Assembly: GCA_020002185.1 (NCBI GenBank) | Contig: CM034535.1 | Span: forward strand, 69,166,318-69,230,317 | Length of the DNA: 64,000 nucleotides | Source of the DNA: Paraescarpia echinospica | Lineage: Eukaryota; Annelida; Polychaeta; Sabellida; Siboglinidae | Reading direction: 5' to 3' | In this document: positions 44,338 through 56,855 of the stretch, in pieces | How the letters are laid out: each line of letters begins with the position of its first letter | Position numbering within the stretch: the first letter of the stretch is position 1 | Position numbers and translations under genes: made by a program | Notes under the pieces: generated by a model | Seen by the model: only the letters and a program-made list of their open reading frames with translations | Database searches by the model: none | Told to the model about the DNA's origin: nothing

Positions 44338-44546
44338 TAGAACGGGAGACCTGTACACATCGTCTTTTGTGTGCGATAAACGTAATCATTATTTTTATAA
44401 GTGTCGCATTTAGGGGAGTTGACCTTTTGAGTCGTGGCTTTGCCTTGGGCATTTTTGTAATTTGTTCTCCGTATAACGTGTTGTATTACTACATTGTGCA
44501 TGAAAAACTGAGCACCCCATTTATTGATCCTATCTAGATCGAGTCC

Positions 44547-44719
44547 CACTGGCGTATTTAGAGGGGGGTGGTGGTGGAAGGGGGCGGTCGCCCCTCCCCC
44601 CAATGGGGGCAGCTGCCCCCCCACATGCAGTCGCACGGCAGCTGTCATCTCTTGTGCGCTGGACAGGGCAGTACTCGTCCGTTTTTGTCCCCCCAATAAC
44701 AAATCCTAAATACGCCACT
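44547..44719. mobile_element. Short GC-rich MITE, copy 2
   Basis: Inverted ends CACTGGCGTATTTAG and CTAAATACGCCACTG surround a G/C-rich core whose right part matches copy 1 (GCGCTGGACAGGGCAGTA). ATCTAGA occurs near both flanks but not adjacent to the ends, so the target duplication is unclear. Confidence 0.65.
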
Positions 44720-45149
44720 GATCTAGACGTGTATGCATTGTGTCACTCTACGGCTACACTACGTACGGTGCCTGAATAACCGAAGCCACACGATTAGGTG
44801 AGGGCACATTGAAAGTCTGTCAAACAGCACGCCTACGACGAATTATAAAGAAATTGGCCAATAAAACAAGTTTTTAAACGCGCTCGTATGCCTTCAATAT
44901 CAGACGTCGTCTACAGGAGACGACGGAGAGTGGAGGAGTGAGGGAATACAACTGATTGGGCTATTGGAGGAATATACTTCTCAATGCACATACAAACAAA
45001 CGTTGTTGTGATTTAAAAAAAAGTAAATACCACCCTCCTGCCTCCTGGCCGTGATGGCATGTATACCTGACATTATCTGGAGTATTGTTTAACAATCATA
45101 ACGAAGAGATACATTTAACGTGGACGGGCAAGAATTGTGAATGACGTAC

Positions 45150-45200
45150 ACACTCACACGCACGCACGCACGCACGCACGCACGCACACACGCACGCACA
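45150..45200. repeat. (CACG)n microsatellite
   Basis: About 12 CACG units, roughly 80 bp outside the gypsy element. Confidence 0.93.
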
Positions 45201-45283
45201 ACCCGTCTATGTGTATTGTGATTCGTCCTAGGTTATCAGAATACCCTACAACCCGTGACACGTCAATAAAAACAGGTTCATTC

Positions 45284-45448
45284 TATGATGTTTTGAGTCT
45301 GTTTATTGAGAGCTTTGAGAAAAACCTTTATTTACTGTAGCCGCCCGGATGTAGCTATCCCGGATGTTAAGTCTAACTCGATACGCTAGGTGGCGATAAC
45401 AGTCACTCAGTTAGTCAGTAATTGAACTATACAGAGTTGAACACTACA
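45284..45448 (-). repeat. 3' LTR of the gypsy element
   Basis: 165 bp, identical to 49695-49859. On the minus strand it starts TGTAGTGTTC, directly after the polypurine tract. Confidence 0.9.
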
Positions 45449-45619
45449 TCCCTCCCCAAACTGGATAAAAGATACAGCGTTCAGAAAAAACACATTAGTA
45501 AAAATGCATAGGCCCGATTACATAGTGTCCTTGCATGGAAAAAACAATTACTAGCCAGACTACAACATTGTTATGGGTAGTGTCTGTATGACAAGGCATT
45601 ATTATGTTAGTGATACGAA

Positions 45620-47895
45620 TTAGTACACATCGTAGTCGTCGAGATGTCGCGGGCGATTGCGCATGCGAGCTGGATAGCGAGGCATCTCGTCGACGTCATC
45701 AGGCAGGATTTGCTGATCTTTGGCGTCACCGATGTCACCGGTGCTGATGTCAACATCCCAGCTCGACTCATCTTCCGATTCGACTACGTCGCTCGTGACG
45801 TGTTTGAAGAATGACGAATTTCGCGTCACTCGATGCGTTCCACGCTGCGCAGTGACCATGGAACCTTTGACGTGTGTGACGTGGTACGGACGTGGATCAT
45901 ATGCTGGGTCGATTTTGCGCCTCCTCATCGGCGGTTTGATGATGACCGCGTCACCTTCCTTGATGGTCGAAGGCTTGACGTACGCTTTGTCGTCAGCTGC
46001 ACGTTTCATCTTCGCTTTGTTGTTCTGGTCGTGTTGTTGTACGTCCTTCCTGTTGAACGGCTCGGGTGTCGTTTGTGGCAACTTGACCTTCATCCATCGT
46101 CCGTGTAGAAGTGTTGCTGGAGGAGATCCGGTTGTCGCATGTGGAGTTGCGCGATAGTTGCGAAGGAACCGATTCATCTCGGCTCTCCAGTCTTTCTGCT
46201 CACAGATAGATGTTTTGATGACTTTCTTCACCGTTCGCATGAAACGCTCGACTTCGGCGTTCGCTCGCGGCCAGTACGGAGTGATCTTCCTGTGGCGGAA
46301 ACCGAGATCTGAAGCAAAGTTTGCAAAGTCACGACTGTTAAACGGTGGACCGTTGTCCGTTCGAAGTGTGTCGGGCGTACCATACTCTGACAATACTTTG
46401 TCCAAACGAGGGATCACCACGTTTGCCGGTGTTGACGATACGATTTCAACGATCGGGAATCTTGAGTAATCGTCCATTAGGACCAGCAAGTATTGTCCCA
46501 TGGGTAGTTCTGCGAAATCTGCGCTGATTTCTGTCCAGGGCGCTGTGGGTAGTGGACTCATCTGCAAAGGTTCACGTTTGACCTCTGGCACAGACGCTTG
46601 ACACGCAATGCATGATTTGACACGACGTTCGACCATCTTGTCGATGCCGGGGAACCAAATCTTCTCTCGCAGCAATGCTTTTGTCTTCACGATTCCCTGA
46701 TGACCTTCGTGGGCAAGGTCGACCGCGCATTTCTGCAGTGTTGCGGGGATGGCCAACCGATGACCACGAAGAATGGTGTCACCGTCAACTGTGGTCGTCA
46801 GCTCGTTCTTCAGCAGTTGGTAGGACTTGTACGACTCGACGTCTACCTTGTCTGACAAGTGTTGCTGCCATTTTCCAGTGCGTAGGGCTTGCACTACAGC
46901 TTGTAGTGTCGCGTCGGCCATTGTTGCGCATCGCACTTGTTCGATCGACATCGCTTTCGGCACGGAGTTGATCGAGATGTAATCGATGAACTCCTCAGCG
47001 ACCTTCTCTTCACGGGAAGTCTGACGCGTTTGTTGGCATGGGTGTCGTGACAAGAAGTCTGCAGGGTTATCTGACCCCGGACGGTAGACCACGGTGGCGT
47101 TGTAGGGTTGCAGCCTGATTGCCCACCGCTCGATGCGTGCTGTTGGTTGAGACTTTGGGTTGCCGTAGATCGACACTAGCGGTTTGTGGTCAGTGAATAC
47201 CACGACCGGTTGACCGTAGACGTATAGGTGAAAGTGTTCACAGGCCCATACGACGGCCAGCGCCTCGCGTTCGGTCTGGGAGTACCTCTGCTCCACGGCG
47301 GTTAGCGCACGACTGCCGTACGCGATGACACGCTCGTCTGACTCGGCACTCTGTGTGAGGATTGCGCCAAGGCCGACAGGACTGGCGTCCATGTAGATTG
47401 CCGTTTTCTTTCGCTCATCAAAGTACGCCAGCACTGACGCCTTCGATAGCGATTGACGTATAGAGGCGAGAGACGTGCTGCACTCATCCGTCCAGTTCCA
47501 AAGCGCATCTTTCTTCGTCAACTCTCGTAGAGGTTGCGTCATCGTCGCGTAACCAGGGATGAATCTCGCACAGAAGTTGGACATGCCGAGAAGACTTCTG
47601 ACCTGCGTTGCGTTTGACGGAGTGTCGAGATTCTGGATCGCTGACACCTTCTTTGGATCAGCAGAGAGTCCTCCTCGGGAGAAGACGTACCCGAAGAACT
47701 CAAGCGTGCCCTTGTTGTAAGAGCATTTCTTTTTGTTCAGCGTGAGACCATGTTCGCGCCGTCGTTGGAACGTCGCCTTCAGGTGCTGATCGTGCTCCTT
47801 CTGCGTTGCGCCGAACACGAGAATGTCATCGCTGATGTTGATCGCACCGGATATGCCACTTAGTGTTTCGCGAATGGCATTCTGGAACACTTCGG
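45620..47895 (-). CDS. gypsy pol: RT palm, RNase H, integrase (long intact frame, ~756 aa)
   Basis: Continues the polyprotein after the RT break. RT active site INISDDILVFG, connection LLGMSNFCARFIPGYA, RNase H IYMDASPVGLGAI and TDHKPL, an integrase HHCC-type zinc region (HEGHQG...CIACQ), and a DDE core with Asp in SADFAELP, Asp in RTDNGPPF and Glu in NAEVERF. The carboxyl end is basic. Integrase and RNase H look intact, but the product needs the upstream frame. Confidence 0.88.
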
Positions 47896-49672
47896 CTGCA
47901 CAGACGTTTATATCTCCACAGGCCGATGTGCGTGGAGAAAGTGGTGATAGGTCGCGATGACGGTTCGAGTTCCAGCTGATTGTAGCCTTGGTTCAAGTCG
48001 AGTTTGCTGAACACAGCTGCACCGTTGAGGTCGTTTACAAGCTCGTTGATGGTCGGCGTGATGTGACGTTCTCGCGTGATCGCCTGATTCGCTTGGCGCA
48101 TGTCGATACACACCCGGATCTGACCTTCACTTTTCGGTTTCGGTACTACGACCAATGGCGATACCCAGGGCGTTGCCCCCTCGACGCGCTCGATGACGCC
48201 GAGTTCCTCGTCTCGCTTCAACTCCTGTTCCAGTTGCTGCCTGACGTGAAACGGGATCCTCCTGTGTGGTTGCGCAACAGGTTGCACCGTCTCGTCGACG
48301 TGTAATTTCACTTTGAAATCCTTTAGTTGACCGAGACCTTGGAAAAGGTCGTCATACTCGGAGACTAAGCGATCGATAGCTGTAGCCTGTGGCTGGTTGG
48401 TCGATAGCGGTTGCACGACTCGTACCAGATGAAGTCGCTTTGACGTCTTCCATCCTAGAAGTGAGCCACCTGAGCCCGCTACAACATAGAACCGTTCGTC
48501 ACTTTGTTGTGTTGCAGATTTCACAGTGGCCGTGAAGATACCCTTGACAGGAAGTGGCTTTGCAGATCCGTACGGGAAGATCTTCGTGTCATCGCGACTC
48601 AGCTGCGGTTGCGGTGTCATCGTGGCGTAGTCGCATTCATCGATGATGTTGATTTCAGCTCCCGAGTCAGCAATGACGTTCAGTTCGTGGCCGTTGACAT
48701 TGACAATGAAGTGTGGACGTGCATCGCGTTTGTTGACACCGACGTTGCACAGTGATAGTTTGTAGACACACGCGTCATCACTCGAACTGTCTTCAGCCGC
48801 AACGATGTGTACACCTCGCTTCTGTGGTTTACGCGTGTTCGGTTTACGTTTCTCCGTTTTCGTCGGTCTGCGCGTTGTTGGTCTAGACAGGCAGCATGAA
48901 GCGAAGTGATTCATCTTGTGACAGTTCATACACTCCTTCCCAGCGGCAGGGCAGGACGATCTCCCTCCAGGGTGCGGCCACGTCTGCGCACAGTTGCGGC
49001 ACACGTTATTCTCGTCCTTCGGTTTCGTAACCCACTGTGATTGTTTGGGTTTGTGGGTTGACATCTTGTTGACAGACACCGACTGACTGTTGTGATTGAC
49101 GCGTTCTATGCCCTTGGCTTGCATCTCGGACAGTTCCATGACCTTTGCGACATCCACCAGTTTGGTCAATGTTATGTCGGGGTCACTTAGTGCCTTCCGT
49201 CGAAGCCGACTAGACTCGCAGTTCTGTACGATCTGGCTCATGATTTCTCTGTCGATATCGGAGAACTCACACGTTTTTGCAAGCTGCCTCAGCCTCGTGT
49301 AGTACGCGGTGATGTCTTCCCCTTCTCCTGCTTTGCCTGTCTGAACTTGTAGACTTCGTACTCGCGGTTTCTCTTTGGAACGAAGTGTGTTGTGAGTGCT
49401 TTGACTGCTTTCTCAAGTTCATTTTCGTCATCGTCACCAGCGACGACAGGCAGCGTGTCGAAGATATCGTGCGTTTCTTCACCCGCATAATGAAGCAGTA
49501 GTGCGCGTTGACGTGTGTCGTCCGTGATGTTGCACGCCGTCATGAGATTTTTGAAGCGAGCGACCCATTTGGTCCAGCGAATTGCGACGTCACCGCTTGC
49601 ACTAACATCGAAGTGTGGATACGTTGGCAGATCGGACATTATTGCAGTACTTAACTTTGTTGCGAAGTTCAT
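47826..49672 (-). pseudogene. gypsy gag, protease and RT start (frameshifted)
   Basis: Gag starts at the ATG at 49672; an apparent earlier start at 49693 is a TTG inside the primer site. The capsid-like part includes WTKWVARFKNLMTACN. A missing base in a short G run (plus-strand C run 49319-49322) breaks the frame; it resumes with LRQLAKTCEF and SQIVQNCESSRLRRKALSD. Then come Cys/His knuckles (CRNCAQTW and CMNCHKMNHFASC), the protease motif VIADSGAEINII, and RT fingers to SKLDLNQGYNQLEL. The frame is lost again at ~47903-47908. Confidence 0.85.
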
Positions 49673-49694
49673 ACCTGCATCACTCGTCGCCAAA

Positions 49695-49859
49695 TATGAT
49701 GTTTTGAGTCTGTTTATTGAGAGCTTTGAGAAAAACCTTTATTTACTGTAGCCGCCCGGATGTAGCTATCCCGGATGTTAAGTCTAACTCGATACGCTAG
49801 GTGGCGATAACAGTCACTCAGTTAGTCAGTAATTGAACTATACAGAGTTGAACACTACA
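49695..49859 (-). repeat. 5' LTR of the gypsy element
   Basis: 165 bp, identical to 45284-45448. It is followed on the minus strand by two bases and the putative tRNA-Ser primer site. Confidence 0.9.
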
Positions 49860-49971
49860 CATTCTACACGGGCTGCGAATTTATGTTTCCCAAAACAAGC
49901 TAGATAGGGAAATGTTTCCGTGGTGCCCATGCACTGGCTGTTGGCCTGACCCCTGACACAGTGGTCCACGT

Positions 49972-50393
49972 CATCCTCGCGCGTCAGGGGTCGCTGCTGC
50001 TGATTACGTCAGTCCCAGCCAGCAGTACCCCTGGCTGATCGCTTTGCGAAACTCTGAATTTAAGCTCATCCTATCAAATCGCTCACTAGATCAGTATATC
50101 TACTCTGGTCAGGTGGTCATAACAAAACTAATTTCAACCAACCGTGGCTCATGTTACATGCAATGTTTAGGAAGTAGAAGCAATTATTCGAATACACAAT
50201 ACCGCTCAGCTGCTCGTGCTAATGGGCGAACGGGTCATTATATATTGGGATTCCCAGAAGTCGTTTATCCGTCTTCAAATTGAGGCGGGTATTTGCGCTG
50301 TTCTCACGGGTGATGCAGTCGCGACTGGCGAAGTCAATTACTAGTTTGACTCAGCTAACTTCCGCACTTCGCATAGGGGATCAGCCAGTCGTT
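49972..50393. mobile_element. TIR element, CATCCTCGC family, copy B (right end missing)
   Basis: Starts CATCCTCGCGCGTCAGGGG and matches copy A nearly base for base up to GGGGATCAGCCAG, where copy A's right terminus is absent. It lies 110 bp right of the gypsy element. Confidence 0.65.
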
Positions 50394-51330
50394 GGAGTCA
50401 ATTAGACAATATAAATAAATAGTTAGTGTGAAATGACATAAACTATTAATTATGTTTAATGTCAAAATTATAATTAATTATAATAATATTAGTATGGTTT
50501 GATTTAGTTGTGGTTGGGGAAAAGGTTAATTATAGCATAATAGTTGGAACTAGTCAGACGACGGGAATAGTTATTATGATGAGCAGACGACAGGAAAAAA
50601 TTGCTATTCATTATGATTCAGGTTATTATTATAATTAGTAATGGTTGGAGTCAATCTTGGTGGGTTAGGGTGTATATAACATAGTCGCTAAAACAATCAT
50701 ATGACGGGAATACAATTATTTTATGTGAAATGTCATTATTCATTAGGGTTAAGGTTATTATTATCATTAGCTATGGTTAGAGCCAGTTATGATTCGAGTT
50801 AGGGTAATCGTTGGAACCAATCAGATAATGACAATAACTACTTAATGTGAAATGTCATTATTGATATGGGTTAACATTATTATTATTGTAATTATTTATG
50901 GCTAGCGTAAGCTATGGTGGGTTATGATATATATATATATATATATCATATATATATATATATATATCACATAATCATTATAACCGATCAGACGATGAAA
51001 TAAATAGTTAGTGTGAAATGTCCTTATTAATTAGGTTAATGTTATTATAATTACCTATGGTTGGGCTTATATGGTAATCGCTGGAACCAACCAGACGACG
51101 GGAATAAATCGTTAGTGTGAAATATAATTATTCATTGGGGGGTTAAAATTAGTATTATTAGTTATCATTAGAGTCAGTTATGATTGGGGTTAGCTGTAGC
51201 CAATCAGATGACGGGACTATAAATAGGTTAGTGTGAAATTTCATTATTATTTAATGTTAAGGAATTATTATAATTAGTTGTGGTTGGAATGAGCTATGGT
51301 TGTGGTTGGTAATAGTTGGGTTTATTTATG
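50380..51330. repeat. Degenerate ~130-150-bp tandem satellite
   Basis: Six or seven diverged units share GTTAGTGTGAAATGTCATTA, a GGAACCAATCAGACGACGGG box and TAATTAGYTATGGTTGGAG words. It starts where TIR element copy B is broken. A palindromic (AT)n stretch lies at 50925-50975. Confidence 0.75.
50925..50975. repeat. (AT)n palindrome
   Basis: Two (AT)n runs around a central CAT, cruciform-prone, inside the satellite array. Confidence 0.9.
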
Positions 51331-53620
<2,290 letters not shown>

Positions 53621-53623
53621 TCA

Positions 53624-53663
53624 GGCATAATATCACATTTCACGGATCAACCGTGATATTATG
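53624..53663. repeat. Hairpin with perfect 12-bp arms
   Basis: GCATAATATCAC and GTGATATTATGC pair around a 16-base loop that can extend with CACGG/CCGTG. Confidence 0.7.
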
Positions 53664-53754
53664 CATTGTCAGCTCGCAGGTTGCGACTCGCACATTGTTC
53701 TAAAAAAACATCTACAAAATTCACTAAATAGCCTCCCACTCTAAATATTGGAGG

Positions 53755-53755
<1 letters not shown>

Positions 53756-53832
<77 letters not shown>
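53756..53832. repeat. (GT)n microsatellite, ~37 units
   Basis: Uninterrupted GT dinucleotides. Confidence 0.97.
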
Positions 53833-53835
<3 letters not shown>

Positions 53836-55865
53836 CTAATGGATGAGTAATTGACCTTCGTTCCCCTCCATCTCTGCCAGTCTTCCCTGCCAGTCTGACA
53901 CTGAGTGAGTCTGAGATGATTTGTGAGATGATTTAACTTTTTTAAACTGTTGTAATTTTTTTAACTTATTTATTTAATCGATATAACATTTATTACTGTT
54001 TTTTACTTTTAATTTTTTATATTGCATGAACATTTGTTTTATTTGTTTTAATATGGTGCTCTACACTCCAAATGAATTTCCCTCCCAAGGGACAATAACG
54101 TATTGTGATTGTGTGTTTGCGCGGGTGTGTATATATTATATAACTGGATATAGGACGCATGTTTTGATGATGCGACATAGTGGCTGTCTTCCAGCTCATA
54201 ATGTGATGATGTAACCACGTGACGTTCTCGCTTTATTTCTACACTACAACCTGTTGACCGTAGGCCCTACGTCGCCCAGGTGGATGGCCTTGTTTTTTAC
54301 TTCAGCGAATACGACTTTACGATGATGATAACACCGCAACAAAACCGGCAGGAAGGATTGTTCACGAACTTCTTTGACGGAAAGAGAAAATCCGCTGAAT
54401 ACGCGATCAAATTAACGAATTGCTTATCAGGACTGTAACAACGGTCTTAATTATTGGACGTTAAAAATTTAATACTTAGGCTAAGCCTTAAGTTGTAAAT
54501 TTGTTTAGATTGCCCCAGGTAGAATTGACTTATTTTAGGTATACAAGCATAGTTTGAATGCGAATGAACTCCTTTTGCTGTAAATATTTCTGATGGCCTT
54601 TCCAGAAATGCTCGGCGCCAAATAAAATTCCGATTTCTGATCAAGCGGGAGTCATTTGCAACCTATTTACTGCATACGGCATACCCCAAAGCAAACGCCG
54701 CATGCAACTGTGTAGTTGTTGTGCACTAGCACTGGGTAACATATAATTATTGTTTTTGTAACGTTATAACGCCTTGAATACGCACTGCGATTACATAGAG
54801 TTTTACCAGTTAGGTTACACCGTTGTAGTGCTGTCGCTTCGTCATATCCTTCCAGAAATCATAAATGTGTGTCCTTAAATTTGTAGGTAGAATAAATGAA
54901 GCAATCTGTTGGACTGCATATCACTATAAACCAAACTGTCTACCAGGCGGCAACGCAGCGCACACGCATCTTCTACCATTTTGTCAGGGCCAAATCAAAT
55001 CCATGGTCATGATTAATCATTATATGAATGTTGCGAAGAAATAAGTGACATTCTGAATCGAGGACACGTTGCCAACATCGTTGTGCAATGCAGATAAGAT
55101 TTTGTATACAACAGACAAAACAAGTCCAGTGGAACACGACCAACAAGGCAACAAGCCAATGTTGTGATGGTTACATTATTGTGATGTGCGTTCAGCGGCT
55201 TATAGACCGCCTACACTGAAGTGGCAGCTCTCGAATCTCTTACAGTGGAGCCCTTCTGGAAAACAGTGGGCAGACAAGTGCATTTGTACAAGCTGATGTT
55301 ATAACACGTTGAGAAACAGTACAGTTCCCGAAGGCCCCCAGGAGACAGGCGCTTCTTCTTCCTTTTAAAGGGCTGGGCTCTTGCGAGCGTAATTAGCGCT
55401 TGACGTCAAGTCACAACCAGTTCTCTGAAAACAGCAGCAGAGGAAGACTCCGATATCCATGGAAAACGGTAGTACCGACAGAGTTCAACCACGTCCACAG
55501 TTCCAGTTCATGATTCTGCAACTTGAGCACATTCAGCCTCATCAGGGGTGGTGATCTAGATTCTAAGTGAAAACAATTATTACGAGAGATTGCGTTCCTG
55601 CTCAACTTGCACGTTCATTGACCAACATGGTATCATTACTCTTTGCACCTCAAATCACACAAATTATGCCAGATAAACCCGTTCATCTACGTTACATGTC
55701 CATACTCGAAGGCAATCAGTCCGATGTGTTAGCCGAGTTTCTCAACGGAAACTTGACAATGAAGAACCTTCTTCCAGCTGAGGCCGCGTCGTAATGAAAA
55801 CAGTGGCGCCACACGGTGTACCGGTCGTCAACTAAATGCTGTACGAATGTCCCTTTCACAAGACG
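53833..55865. other. No gene seen
   Basis: Unassigned unique-looking sequence with short chance frames only. Confidence 0.55.
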
Positions 55866-56009
55866 TAGCGTTGTCGTGCGGTAAGTGGAGATACGGACTC
55901 TCGCCCGAGAGAACCCGGGTTCGAATCCTGTGTGGCAGTGTCGAACCTTGGGCAAGTTCGTTCACTCTACGTTGGTCCAGTTCACTCAGCTGTATTAATG
56001 AGTAAGGTA
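55866..56009 (+). mobile_element. SINE 5' part, interrupted by the pogo-like element
   Basis: tRNA-like head with B box GGGTTCGAATCC (about 55917-55928), then TTCACTCAGCTGTATTAATG. It is cut at a TA, and the rest resumes at 58970. Confidence 0.78.
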
Positions 56010-56188
56010 GGGTGGGGCAAGGCGCCCACCATAAGCAGGAAACGCTGCATTTGTTTTAATAATAACCCAATCGAATATATTTTATGTTGTCATTAATCTA
56101 AAATGTATATTCTAATTTGTGTATAAGTATTTTACACATAGACATAAAATAATAATTTAAAATTCTACGTTATAAAATAGTTACGAAA

Positions 56189-56225
56189 AAGGCGTCTTGC
56201 CCCATAGGTGGGGCAAGACGCCTTT
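56189..56225. repeat. Hairpin of subterminal pogo motifs, left side
   Basis: AAGGCGTCTTGCCCC and its complement flank a 6-base loop, about 180 bp inside the left end. Confidence 0.7.
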
Positions 56226-56855
56226 CCCAACCCGTCGAATAATTACAAGTATGGGAGTTAGTGTGGATGGGTGGGTGGTATGTGTTTGGGTGGGTGGGTG
56301 TGTATGCTGCGTGTGTATGTATCTGCTGATTTAACTATGTAGTAGATATGTAAGGCGATTGAATAAATACCAACAATATTGTGAAATGCATTTTAACAGG
56401 CATGCAATAAGAAGAACGAACGAACAATCTACAGAAATGTTAAGTAACAACCAATGTGGCTTTCGATATTTCGGTAGGGTTTATTGTTCCCAGCAGCTGA
56501 AGCAGTGTCAACTACGCAGACTCTTCACTGTCACTAGTTGCAGCAGTTCTCACAAATAAAATTGGCATTCCCCACAGTGCATTCTCTGTGTGTCAACTCC
56601 CTACAGAGCATACACTGAACCCAGACCTCGCGACTTCTGCTGTTACTGAATGGCTCTCCACAAAATCAGACAATACCATTCATCATCTTCGTCACTGCTT
56701 AGATCGCTCCGGAATCTCGTTGCTGGTACAGTTATTGTCATCTGTTTCTTCTTAGGCATCGGTCGTTTCCCCTTCGGTTTCCCGCCTCCTTTACCCTGCC
56801 GCTTATATATTTCACCCTTCTTGGTAAGTGCGTTTTTGTACGGCGACGACGATAT

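Larger units (their letters stand above)
45284..49859 (-). mobile_element. Ty3/gypsy (Mag-like) LTR retrotransposon with identical LTRs
   Basis: Two LTRs, each 165 bp (45284-45448 and 49695-49859), are identical base for base, so the insertion is recent. The direct repeat CATTC flanks it (45279-45283 and 49860-49864). On the minus strand, a primer-binding site TGGCGACGAG (49692-49683) follows the 5' LTR and could pair with the 3' end of tRNA-Ser(GCT); a purine tract GGGGAGGGA precedes the 3' LTR. Domain order PR-RT-RNaseH-IN is that of Ty3/gypsy. No envelope frame. Confidence 0.9.

Noticed and set aside
49672..49693. gag start at 49693
   Set aside because: That codon is TTG inside the primer-binding site; the first ATG is at 49672.
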